A stretch of 64,000 nt of DNA from Diphasiastrum complanatum (Eukaryota > Streptophyta > Lycopodiopsida > Lycopodiales > Lycopodiaceae): contig CM055112.1 of the NCBI GenBank assembly GCA_029204225.1, positions 25,683,922 to 25,747,921 of the forward strand, written 5' to 3'. Below the pieces are notes generated by a model, which saw only the letters and a list, made by a program, of their open reading frames with translations, was not told the DNA's origin and did not search any database. The translations under genes were made by a program, and so were the position numbers. Positions 48,249 through 58,667 of the stretch are shown here, one piece after another; position 1 is the stretch's first letter, and each line of letters opens with the position of its first letter.

Positions 48249-49111
48249 TGTTGAAAATTGTCACTTCTCACTTGACATTGGTTCATGTAAATATTGATCA
48301 AACATTAGAATATGTTGATGATATGATTTCACACGTGTGGAGCATGTTCCCATGTTTGAAAGGATGTACTTTTCATGTTTGTATATATCCAAATTGATTT
48401 TGTATCATTCTAGTTAGTGTGAACATGAAATGACTAGTTTTTAGTCAAGTTGACTAGTCACCTACAAATTAGCTTTTTCCTTGCATGTGCATGAGTAAAT
48501 GCTCCCACATGGCAAGTGGATGTTCACATGTGTGTATAGAGTACTAGAAGATAAGAGTTGACCATTTTCCTTAGATCCTATTTTGTAGGGAATATTCCTA
48601 TATTCTAGGAGACTAGCTTTTTGGATTTTAGTCATATTCTAGAAGGTCAACTATTGGATAAGGATCAAGGATGGATCAAATGGATAGATATGAGTGATGT
48701 GGCACTCTTCACACGTGTGAAGGCCTGCTGGACTGTACCAGACTCATGGATGTACTTGATCCATAAAAGGATCATCATTTTGCTAAGAAAATAGATGAGA
48801 CTTTTGCACTCTACACTTTTGTGAGATTTCTAGTCATTTGTCTTGTGATTTTTATGCATGATTGCTATCTAGTATCATTGTACTTGTTGTTTCAGGTGCA
48901 GGCCGTACAGTGGACAGTACTCCACACGTGTGAAGCCGCTCTCACTAAAAAATGATGTGTTGATCCATTGCTCTTGCTTAAATCCAAGTGTAGTGAATCT
49001 AGATCAAGATCTAATGTGTAGAACTTGATAGATTCATTGATTAAGCAACCAATAACTCTCTATGATTGTAAAGTACAATCATTATTGTCCTAAAAACTGT
49101 AAAATTTATCA
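48249..49111 (+). mobile_element. 3' LTR of the intact copia
   Basis: 863 bp, matching the 5' LTR, with TG...CA ends and three CACACGTGTG palindromes. Confidence 0.93.
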
Positions 49112-49384
49112 ATCTTCAGTAGCCTCCTGAAGGCACTGAAGAGCACTCGGAGTGAATCTAACGTGCTGTCTGAGATCATTTCTTGTTATGTTCTAGACAA
49201 CACGGTAGAATGGAGCTCTTGGGATCAACAGAGCCGTTGACCTCTGATACTTGCGTATCATCTCAGAGAGCCACCTGCTGTGATTGCGCGTTCTAGGTCT
49301 AGCAGGTGGTGTGATGGCAACCGCAGGAGATGAGGATGAGCCAGGAGAGAAGAAGTTCCTCCCTGTCTGCTTTCTCCTATCCAT
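49112..49384 (-). pseudogene. CENH3-like: CENH3-like histone pseudogene, N-terminal part
   Basis: From ATG 49384 the minus strand reads a short tail (MDRRKQTGRNFF, then SSSSPAVAITPPARPR), SEMIRKYQRSTALLIPRAPF, then YRVV and an in-frame TAG, NITRNDLRQHVRF and SALQCLQEATED up to the copia insertion. CENH3 replaces H3 in centromeric nucleosomes. It is judged CENH3 rather than ordinary H3 because the tail is not H3-like, the LLIP-x3-F and TEDY-type residues match plant CENH3, and loop 1 is one residue longer than in H3. The tail of about 35 residues is short. The single stop and lack of introns point to a dead retrocopy; the C-terminal part continues at 42799-42586. Confidence 0.75.
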
Positions 49385-49860
49385 GGGCGTGAACTATGTG
49401 ATAGTGAACTTGTGCATGAAGGTTAGGATGAGAAGGGAGGGATGATAAAGAACTCGCAGAGGACCGCTATGTACGGACAGAATGTACAGTATATCGGACC
49501 TATGCGAGCCGAATATCAGAGAGAACGATTAGATTTGAGGAAAGATGCACAAGTGCAATATGGGGTGACATGTAGGCAGACGTATCGGACCTGTGCGCAT
49601 GGAAGGCAGTATGAGGAATTTTGATTGTGAAGGCCGCGCACAAATGCGATATGCGGAGCGAAAAAAAAAAGGTGAAAAAAAATTATCAAAATTTGTGATT
49701 TTATATCGGGGTTCGCACGTGCAAAAGAACGTCCTGTCACACGTGTGGGAGTTATTAGGACAAATGCGAGAGCGACACATGTCACCCTGTCACATTACAC
49801 GTGTGGGATTTGTACGATCGAATGCCATAATGATCTTCTACTCAGCAATGATGATCTTCT
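49385..49860. other. No gene; CACGTGTGGG repeats
   Basis: The stretch contains two similar segments, TGTCACACGTGTGGGAGTT (about 49735) and CACATTACACGTGTGGGATTT (about 49790), and repeats of TATCGGACCT-TGCG near 49492 and 49580. No coding motif. Confidence 0.45.
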
Positions 49861-49864
49861 ACTC

Positions 49865-52480
49865 AACAATCATCTAATTTTCTCTTCCTGTATGAACTTG
49901 CATGCTTTTCTAAACTTGTATTGTGTGAACTTTGTTATATGTCGAATCTGAACTCTGCGGTAGAACAACTGAAACAATTGACAAATGTAGTTTCGTTTTT
50001 CATTGGTTCCTCTATGTTGTGTATTTCGATGAAATACTGCTCGTGCTTGCCAATGTGACTTCTCCATCCCTTGTGATGACCATACACTCAAGCTTCCATA
50101 TGTATTTGCAAAAAATGTTGTATGATCTCTTAGTATGTGCTGCATATGTCAAAATCATAATGTTAGTCTTATGTTTGGATCTAAATATATATGAAAATTT
50201 GAAAGCATTTTGAAAATTTTATACTAACCATGTAATGAGTGATGTGATCTTTTTCCCATGCTTTTGATATTGCATTAACAAACTCGACACAAGTCCTTTG
50301 GACAGCTTTCTTATCGATATCAGAGTATTTTTCTTTCTTAAAATAGCAATCATACTATCAAGCTTTTTCCATACATCAACTTTTAGTACTCTGGTTTTGT
50401 CGTCTTTCTCGAAGTCCTGAGTGGCAGCAATAATATTTGTCCAGACTGAGTGTTGAATATTAGAAGCCTTACCAGTATGATTTGATAGAAAACGACATGC
50501 TTTTTCTCCTCCTATGCTTGGCTTAGTTGGCATGTTCCCATTCTTTCCTGAAAGCTTTTCATCTTTTTGAATTTTAACATGTCCTTTATGGAGTCCTGCT
50601 TTTGATAAAACATCTTCTAATCGAGAGATAGCTTCCTTTGCTAATAATGTTGGCTTAGTATTCCAAGCAAAAACTATATGAAGATAAATGATCTTTGCTA
50701 TTAATCTAACTTCTGCATGAAGAGTGCAAACATGCACATTTTTTAAGGGGATAGGCAGCACAGGCTTCCAATTTGGATCTGCATATTCTCTAGTAATTCA
50801 TGTACTTCTTGATGTAGCACCGTGAGAGACATTATACATACATTTCAATGTTTTCAAATCACATGCTAAGTGCCATTCAACATTGAAGTCTCCAACTCCT
50901 GGAACATTGAGAAGTCCTCCATCCATATGGTCCTTGATGATCCTAGGATAAGATGTCCTTGAAAATATCCATGATAATATATCATGATCCTCTTTCAGCA
51001 CCTATCCAAAGAATTAATCATACTTAGTTTACAATGTATTAATACTATTCAATGAATGTAATGTAATAATGAGGCTAGTTACCTGTAACACTGCCAACCA
51101 CCATATATCATTTTCTGACTGGACACTGAATTTGAAATCTTCTTGGTTCTCTATTTGTGATAGAGCACCATTCATGAGAGCTATACTAACCCTTTCCATC
51201 TTCTGCCCTTTCACAATTTTTCACTCATCTAACTTAAGTACTATGATTATTTTGCCATTCACCTTTTCATAGGTTATATCATAGAATGTGACGATGTATC
51301 TCAGCAAGTAATTTAGATCAAAAATTAAATTGTTTGATGAATTATAGAATATCGATCTTCCATCAGTTTCATACACCTTCTCAATGTGAAATGGAGTTCC
51401 AGTGATCTTATGCATACCTATGTTTAATGTATCCCTCTCTTTCTTCAAGTGATATGTCCTAGGGATTGGGACTTTTCTAATTTGAACTTGCTTAAAAGCT
51501 TCTCTAATTAGTTTAAATATTGTTGCATATGCTTCCCTACTAATACCTACAAAGTCACAAGCACCCTGAACTATAGTCTTATCTAAAATATTTTGAATGT
51601 CCACCATCAAAGACTCTGCTATTTTACACTTTACATTTGAAATCCTATTGTTCATCATGATACGCTCAGTGGATTTGCAAGTCAATATTGTGCCCAACGA
51701 CATTCCTAGTGAAGCATTGTCTTTAATATTCCAAGGAGCTACTAATGCAGATCTGCAAAAAAAACCAATAGTTAACATAATATCACCGTAGCTGAAATTA
51801 AATCCAAATGTCATTTAAAAACGTACAAAATTTAGAATATGCTTACTTGAATGCATGGATCCTTCTATTTCGATAACCTCCTTTTGAAAGCATTTGAATA
51901 TCTTTGCAACTTTGTCGCTTTCGCTTTTTACTTTTAGCCTTCTTCTTTACCAAATCCACATCCTTCAGTAATTGTAAGTTTTCAATACGAATAGACTGTA
52001 AGACTGATTGCATTGCATTTGCTCAAGTTCTGATTTGATATTGATTGTTATCTTCTGTAATGATTCATTATTTTTTTTAAGTTGTTCATTTTCTTCTAAC
52101 ATCTTTTGGAGATGACAATCTCTATTCTGACAATAAGAGGATATCCAAATTAACTCACCTTCTAAAAAGTGAACTTTATTCATATAAAGTTGTTTTCCAT
52201 GGTTTTGCAATCTTTCACAATATCCTAGTAATCCACTATGCCCATTGCATATCCATGTAACTAAATGAGTTATTGAAGAGAATGTGGGATGTGTCAAAGT
52301 GCTTGGATCTTGTGGATATAATGTTCCATCTGTCCACAAATCCACATTTTTCTTTCCTTCTGCCCTGTAACAAAACGATCTTCAGCAGATATTTGAACTC
52401 CTTTGCCTTCTCTTCTCTGCAAAGGTGCCAAATCAATAGGGATATCCACATGTAGATGATATAATGTCATCATCAAAAAA
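49865..52480 (-). pseudogene. Unknown multi-exon family, copy C (most complete)
   Basis: Minus strand. Exon 1 (52476 to about 51856): MMMTLYHLHVDIPIDLAPLQ, VDLWTDGTLYPQDPSTLTHP, SGLLGYCERLQNHGKQLY, a coiled coil (MLEENEQLKKNNESLQKI) and a basic end KSKKRKRQSCKD, NRRIHAFK at a GTAAGC donor. Exon 2 (51753 to 51082): ALVAPWNIKDN, ILTCKSTERIMMNNR, TIVQGACDFVGISREAYATI, MERVSIALMNGALSQIE, ENDIWWLAVLQ at a GTAACT donor. Exon 3 (51003 to about 50225): KDHMDGGLLNVPGVGDFNVE, WHLACDLKTLKCMYNVSHGA, a stop, VHVCTLHAEVRLIAKIIYLH, GHVKIQKDEKLSGKNGNM, FVNAISKAWEKDHITHYM. Exon 4 (50146 to about 49865): HILRDHTTFFANTYGSL, VWSSQGMEKSHWQARAV, YICQLFQLFYRRVQIR. About 700 residues in all. Lesions: frameshifts near 52300, 51975 and 50330, stops near 51215 and 50798. 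I do not recognise the family. His/Trp/Glu-rich invariant-looking blocks and amplification fit a transposase-like or other selfish gene, but no terminal inverted repeats were found. Confidence 0.6.
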
Positions 52481-52870
52481 ATAATAGAGTAATCAGTTGC
52501 ATCAAAGTACTATGACCAGATTCTATGAAGCAAAACAAAATACTCATCTTTGATTATATTATATACTATGTACGACCAATCTAATCTCCATGCTTGTATG
52601 CTTGATTCAAATTTGGAAATGCCGCTCATTTTTTCATTCCAATAGGTAGTTGGCGCTCATATTTTCATTCTCGTGGAAGGAATGCATATGTAAACATTTT
52701 GCAATTTTTCCTAATTCGAATTTGGGGATGGCGGTCATATTCTAGATCCAGTGAAAATATTGTCCTTTTCATAACCAATGGAGGGAATATTTTTGAATTT
52801 AGTCAAGTTATACTGTGAACTATTAACAGTTCTTAACTGTGACTATAGACACTTTGGTTAGATCATTGGG
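52481..52870. other. Upstream region shared with copy B
   Basis: Near 52780-52855 the plus strand has AGGGAATATTTTTGAATTT, TATACTGTGAAC and TTAACTGTGACTATAGACAC. Upstream of copy B (31780-31840) it has GGGAATATTTTAGCATTTT, TATATTCTAACTGTGGTTAAACAC. The likeness suggests the duplicated unit extends at least this far beyond the first exon. Confidence 0.45.
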
Positions 52871-52879
52871 AGTTGGGGA

Positions 52880-53504
52880 GGCCTTGGGAGTGCTGTGGGC
52901 AAGCAAATAAACAATATTGTTTTATTTATTTTGATATTTTTGTATATCCTACATGGCATTCCTTAAAGGGTCTTTTTGATATTGAGAACTCCTCTAATGA
53001 GTCTAAGACTAATGAACAACAATCTGGAAAACAACAAAAGAATTCTGGTGATACGAAGATCTACCACAGGTAGAAGATCAAGTCACACTGAAGAAAAGTG
53101 TTGGTTAAATTCAAAGATTCAATGCATTCATTGTCATAAACGAGGTCATGCAGTAGTAGACTGTTATCAGAATCTCAAAAATAAAAACAAAGCGAACCTT
53201 CAAATTCAAACTATGTCAAAGACAAAGCAGAATGCTCAAGAGCAACAGAAGACAAGGCAACAAGGAGCTCATCTGCTTATATTAGTGTTGATCTATGTTG
53301 TTCATCTAATTCTAAAACTCGAGAAGTAGTACTTGATTTGGAAGCCACCTCACATTTTGTTTTCTCAAAATAAATATTGTCTCTGTACAAGAAGATGAAC
53401 TATTTGAGATTCATTATACTTGGAGACAGTTCTAAGCACGTGGCTGATAGAACTAATGTATTATGGCTGGCCACAAATCAGGGAGTCAAGAAACTGGAGG
53501 AAGT
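52880..53504 (+). pseudogene. Outer copia, 5' piece (Gag end, protease)
   Basis: Plus strand with frame changes: SNESKTNEQQSGKQQKN, the zinc knuckle CIHCHKRGHAVVDC (C-x2-C-x4-H-x4-C), then a protease-like VVLDLEATSHFVFSK in which DSGAT has become DLEAT, and a downstream stretch GDSSKHVADRTN with VKKLEE. It is cut at 53504 by the minus-strand copia and resumes at 59459. Confidence 0.8.
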
Positions 53505-54302
53505 TGTCGAAGAAGGCCAGATCGTTTCATGTTTGTCTTCTCCTCTTTTCGCAAACAATTTTCTTTCTTTTGAATTTTCTTTTCGTGCGGAAGCCCTTAC
53601 AGGATTCCAGACACTTGACTATGCATCACAAAACATATTTTATTCTAGAAATCAAGACAAACAGCACAAGACAAAGTAATACACGAAAATAGAGCGACTA
53701 TATTGTAAGTTTGGTTTTGGAACGAGATCGTCAGTGTCTCGCTCATTGGCGAATTGACATTCTGCTCTTACGATGTGTTCTGTTCGTTGGCAGACTTTTA
53801 TTCACAACTATGGTGTCTTTACTTTCTTACTCTAATCGCTACATTTCTCTATGTCTCTTACAGATCTCTGTATTCACATCTATAGTTATGATCCAGAGAG
53901 GATCGTTTATACCTCCACTATGTGGAGTTTACAAGATAGCTAAAACGTCGAATCACAAGACTAGTTAATGCTAATTAGCTAGTTAGTTAGTCTCCATTGT
54001 TGCTACTCGTTTCAGCTGGGCGTGAAGCCCGTTGAGCTGCCAGTTGGCAGCACAAAAGATTTTTCTTCGTTTGATTCGTAATCTCCTATTTGCTTTCGTT
54101 GTTTTTGTTTCTTTTCGTAGTTTTTGTTTTGGGTCCCTTTTGTGGTTTTTGGTCCTGGAGGTGTGTTTGCGATTCGCGAATGATTCACGAATCGTTCCTG
54201 CTTCGAGTCAAAGACACGTTGACTGTCGCGAATCATTCTCGTTCGACGTTTGTGTCTTGTTCGTGCTTCAACAAAAGTTGCAGGAGTTCACCATTTCTGA
54301 CA
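53505..54302 (-). mobile_element. 3' LTR of the nested copia
   Basis: About 798 bp, same orientation match of 58668-59458. It includes GAAGCCCTTACA, ATATTTTATTCTAGAAATCAAGACA and AGTCTCCATTGTTGCTACTCG blocks common to both. Confidence 0.9.
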
Positions 54303-54373
54303 CTCCCTCTTGAACCTTGCAACTTTGTTTGTTCAATCCAATTGCCTCTCTTTGCTTGGTAAAGAGTGGTTTG

Positions 54374-55815
54374 TCAAGCGGTTTCGTGAGGAGATCTACA
54401 ATCATACTTTTTGATTTTATGAACTGGACCTAGAGCTCTCCTTTCGAGATCAAATCTCGAATGTGATGGTACTTCATAGAAATGTGCTTCATTTTTTGAA
54501 TGGAAGACAGGATCCTGGGATAGATAGATGGCACTCTGGGAGTCCATCATCATCAGGCTCGGCCCTCTTGTGGTATCCCGATTGGCTCCAAGATCATTTG
54601 TAGCCACACTACCTCATTTTCCACTTTTGAGACTACGACATACTCAGCCTCGCAAGAGGATTGAGCTACCAGGGTTTGCTTTTTGCATATCCAGCTGATT
54701 GCAGCTCCGCACGCTATTGTACATCCTTCAGTAATGGACTTGCTGTCATCTTTGTAGCTCACCCAGCTCGCATCACTGTAGTGATGCATCTCAAATTCTT
54801 TCTCTTCGTTTCTAGCTCTATAGGTTAATCCAACATTCTGGGTACCCTTCAGATACTGTAGGACTTGTTTGGCCATTTTCCAATGTGCTAGACCAGGATT
54901 GGAATAGAATTGGCTCAATGTGTAAATAGAGAAGGCCAGATCAGGTTTGGTACAAATATCGATTAAGTTCTGATAGGGTATACCTACCATCTTCCGTTCT
55001 TCCTCTTCTATTTTTGGGCAATCATGTTTCGTGAGCTTGGCTCCAGCTATCATTGGTGTGGCTTTCTCTTCACAGTCCATTATGTGGTACTGCTTCAGCA
55101 CTTTTCAGGCGTATTCTGCCTGACTCAAGTGCATTTTGCCATTTGTTCGATCTCTTCTGATCTCCAGTCCTAGGCATTTTGTTGCTTCTCCAAGATCTGT
55201 AATTTCGTAGTTTTCAGAAATCTGACTCTTCGTGTCTTTGATCAACATCAAGGAATTTCCTATCATCAGCGAATCATCCATGAAAATGGTCAATATCACA
55301 AAATCCTTTTCTACTCTTTTGATATAGACATTACAGTCTGGTTGAGTAGGATTGAAGTCTAGAGACTTCAGAAGACCATCAAGCTTTTTGTACCAGGCTC
55401 GTGATGCCTGTTTTAGACCGTAGATGCATCTCTACAATCGACAGACATATTGTCTGTTGTCGGGGTCTTCATAGCCTTTAGGTTGCTTGATGAAAAATTC
55501 CTCCTCTAGATCTAAGTGGAGAAAGGCTGTTTTCACGTCAATCTGGTGAATTACCAGATTGTACTGTGTGGTCTATGCAAGGAGCAGCCTTATGCTTGTC
55601 ATCTTTACCATGGGCAAATATGTGTCAAAATAGTTGACACCATATCTTTGCATGTAGCCCTTCGCGACAAGCCTTTCTTTGTAGAGGCCAATGGTGCCAT
55701 CTAATTTTAGCTTTTTCTTGTACACCCACTTGCAGTCGACTACTTTTCTATTTTTTGGCATTGGCTCTAATGTCCATGCCTCGTTTTGCCTCATCGACTT
55801 GATCTCTTCTAACAT
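54374..55815 (-). pseudogene. Nested copia RT and RNase H
   Basis: Minus strand pieces: KRLVAKGYMQRYGVNYFDTY-like RT start (55815-55573), a middle RT in broken frame (55570-55300), FMDD in place of YVDD within ILTIFMDDSLMIGN, TDLGEATKCLGLEIRRDR, LAFSIYTLSQFYSNPG, and RNase H with MHHYSDASWVSYKDDSKS, TLVAQSSCEAEYVVVS and MMDSQSAIYLSQD. Stops and frameshifts throughout. Confidence 0.88.
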
Positions 55816-56544
55816 TGCCTATTTCCAAAATTCTCCCTCTGGACTCTGGATAGCTTCTTGGTATGTTGTTGGCTCTTCTGTGAAGCTGTAGTACTCAAAC
55901 TACGTGTCTTTGCTCCATTGAAGATTGTCAGAATAGCAGTCTCGAGATCTTCTTTGTCTTGTTGACCTTCGAGGTTCGATTTGTCGCTGCTCGAACATTT
56001 CTTATTCGTGAGGTTGATCCTCTGTTTTCTACTGCTCTGAAGTCTGGAAGCCTGCATTCTGATTTGATGTATGTCCTCGATCTCGCTCTTGAATAGGCAA
56101 CATTGTTAAGATATCATGGTCTCTTTCATCTTTCAGTCCAGGGAATGTGGACTCGTCGAACTTTACATCTTTGTTCAAAACAACCTTCTTCATGGTTGGA
56201 TCATAGAGTCTGTATGCATGTATTCCGTTTGAATAGTCGACCATGATTGTTTGTTCGGATTTGTCGTCAAGCTTGTTTTTCTTTTCCTTTGGAATGTGCT
56301 TGTATGCTGCACATTCAAACACTCGTGCATATGATAGATCAGGCTTTCTGCCTGTCCACATTTCATATGGTGTTTTGTTCTCTAGCGTTGTCATGGTAGA
56401 TATGTTTTGCAGGTGTATAGCTGCAACTATTGCCTCGGCCTAGAATTGGCCTGACAATTGAGCCTGTGTTATCATGCATCTGGCTCCTTCGACTAGTGTT
56501 CTGTTTTTTCTTTCTGTCACACCGTTGTATTCTGGTGTGTATGC
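55816..56544 (-). pseudogene. Nested copia integrase, downstream part
   Basis: Minus strand: YNGVTERKNRTLVEGARCM-like remnant with the catalytic Glu, LENKTPYEMWTGRKPDLSYA, CAAYKHIPKEKKNKLDDKSE, VVLNKDVKFDESTFPGLK and the linker. It is cut at 56544 by the solo LTR in the middle of the D-x35-E interval. Confidence 0.85.
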
Positions 56545-57195
56545 CTTGTGAAAGATTCAACTAGTTTCATCACATTTTGCAATATTTCCATATTTGGCAT
56601 ATTGAGGCCAAAACTTGTTTTAGACTTAGAGGTTGACTTTTCAAAGTTCATTAGTCTAAATTTCATTTGAATAAACACTTTTTGAAAGTGTGGGAAAGAT
56701 AGAATGCGAGTTTGAGTATATTCAATTTGAATAAGTTGGGTACATTGAATCTAGACCCAAAATTGGTAGGGTTAGCATTTTGGTGGGAAAGCCAAGTGGC
56801 CAAATAGGGTTTGGACCTGCTATAAAAGGATGTAACTCGTGGAGAGAGTCATCTTCTCTCTTCTCTATCTCATTTCATGCTTATACATGGTTCTCTTGGG
56901 TTCTACTATCCATTGGTGCACTATCTTGGTGATTGTTTGCAATTCTATGTGTAGAATGATCTATATTTGTTATTTTTGGATCCACACGTGTGAAATACAG
57001 TAGCTTGCTGGTTTTGTACGGACAGCAACAGTACATAATCATTTCATTCAAGTTTGATCAAGTTCTATTAGTGTTTGCATCTCAAATTGTGTGTAGATGC
57101 TGATTTTTCTACATTGGTGGAATTGGTAGTGTGTTTCTCTTTCTAACCAAAGATCATTCAAGTAGATTGGATCTTAAGGATCTGAAATCTTTCAC
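56545..57195 (+). mobile_element. Solo LTR inside nested copia integrase
   Basis: It starts CTTGTGAAAGATTCAACTAG and ends GGATCTGAAATCTTTCAC, with ATGC on both sides (56541-56544 and 57196-57199) as target-site duplication; removing it restores a continuous integrase reading. It carries CTATAAAAGGATGTAACTCG near 56820 and a CCACACGTGTGAAAT palindrome near 56985. It matches the LTR at 22270-22908 in opposite orientation. No internal region is present, so the element was lost by LTR-LTR recombination. Confidence 0.88.
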
Positions 57196-57880
57196 ATGCA
57201 GGAGTGAACTGGTGTTCGATCCCCTATTATTTGTAGAATCTTGAGAATTCTGTGCTTTTGTATTCATCTCCATTGTCAGATCTAAGGATCTGTATCTTTT
57301 TTGAGATGTGTCACTCTGCAAATGCCACGAACTTCTGGAAAGAATCAAATACTTCGGATTTCCTCTTCAAGTAGAAGATCATGGTCATTCAGCTGTAATC
57401 ATCTATGAACATTAGAAAATATCTCGAATTTGAGAGCGAATCTGTTTTCATCGGTCCACAGACATCAGAATGGACGAGCTCAAGGACTTCCTTGCCTCTC
57501 ATTTCCTTATGTGTGAATGGATTTCGATGTTGCTTGCCTTTCTGACAAGCTTCGCAGAACACAGCCTCGGGCCTTGATATTTTGAGACCTGTGACAATGT
57601 CCTTTATGCTCATGTCGTACAGGCTCCGCATGTTCAGATGATACATTCTCCTATGCCAGAGCTGATCTTCGTTTTCTGAAGCATTTAATATGCTATCAGA
57701 GTTGCTGATTATTTTGGCCTGGTAGAGGTCTCCTTCTCTGCATCCGACCATCAACAACTTGTTTGTCATCTTCTCAATCATACGGCAAGTGTTGTCGTTG
57801 AACAAATCTCGAATGCCTAGATCTGCCATCTTGGAGACAGATAGTAGATCTTTTCTGAGTGAGGGCACATAGAGTGTTCC
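57196..57880 (-). pseudogene. Nested copia integrase, upstream part
   Basis: Minus strand: MPSLRKDLLSVSKMADLGI, LWHRRMYHLNMRSLYDMS (HHCC zinc region), CEACQKGKQHRNPF, VLELVHSDVCGPMKTDS with the first catalytic Asp, YFLMFIDDYS and, after frame changes, DNGDEYKSTEF with the second Asp, ending GIEHQFTPA at the solo LTR. Confidence 0.88.
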
Positions 57881-58602
57881 TGGCAGCTCTGCTTGGCCTG
57901 ACAGTGTTCGTAGCTGTAGAGAGCCAATGTCCTATTCGAGGACTTTGTCTTCTCGAATCTTGGCTTGTTTTTGTTCTTCTTCTTTCCTTTCATGAAGAGA
58001 GCCTTCTCTTGATCACTGCTTCCCTCTCCTTCATCTCTCATCAGTCTCTCATCAGCGACAAGACTAACTGCTTTGTTGAATGTCATATCTGGTAGACTCA
58101 GTATGAGCATTCTGAACGGCTGATAGGATGTTGGTAGAGATTTCATGAAGTACATCAGCTGCTGTGGTGCTGGGACTTGGTGCTCGTGTCCTGATGCAGC
58201 GAGTTGAGAGAAGATCATTCTGGTCTTCTCAACGTGCTGATCCAACTAGTTGCCATCCCACCGTATTGATTGCAGCTTATTGTGAAGGTGCATGACTGAA
58301 GCTGCAGTCCTCACTTCATACTTCTGCTTTAATCTTTTCCACGTTGCATGGCTGCTTTTGCAGTCTTCAATCTGCATGAGTAGATCTTCATTTATGGGCG
58401 AAACAATGATCGTCATTGCACGCTCATCCTTTCTAATCCATTCAGCTCTTCTCGTGTCTTCCTCTGGAGGCTAAACCTCTGAGAGCTCGGTCACCGACCA
58501 GATGCCTTCGCCCTTCAGGAGTGTTTTGATTTTGAATTTCCAGATTCTGTAGTTTGTGCCATCGAGACTGATTGCTACTCTAGTCTGGATTGTCGTAGCC
58601 AT
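57881..58602 (-). pseudogene. Nested copia Gag
   Basis: From ATG 58602 the minus strand reads a Gag start ISLDGTNYRIWKFKIKTLLK, a stop, ERAMTIIVSPINEDLLMQI, ATWKRLKQKYEVRTAASVMH, a stop, then QQLMYFMKSLPTSYQPFRML, NKAVSLVADERLMRDEG and the lysine-rich tail. The zinc knuckle and protease active site that should follow are deleted; the sequence jumps to LPGTLYVPSLRKDLL. Confidence 0.85.
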
Positions 58603-58654
58603 ATTATGTTGTCTGGAAGAATCACTGCTGGGATATCAGTAGTGACAACCTGTT

Positions 58655-58667
58655 GGCTCTGATACCA
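58655..58667 (-). other. Primer-binding site of the nested copia
   Basis: GGCTCTGATACCA, the complement of TGGTATCAGAGCC, adjoins the 5' LTR. Confidence 0.92.

Larger units (their letters stand above)
42800..49111 (+). mobile_element. Full-length young Ty1/copia retrotransposon
   Basis: All parts are present in order: 5' LTR, primer site, leader, one Gag-Pol ORF, polypurine tract, 3' LTR. The LTRs look identical by eye except for two small length differences (one T near 43028/48476 and a two-base CT near 43351/48811), so insertion is recent. The flanks carry ATCT (or ATCTT, as the last T is shared with the LTR start) on both sides as a target-site duplication. It interrupts a CENH3-like pseudogene on the opposite strand. 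Related, broken copies lie at 4.3-8.0 and 28.2-31.0 kb. Confidence 0.95.
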
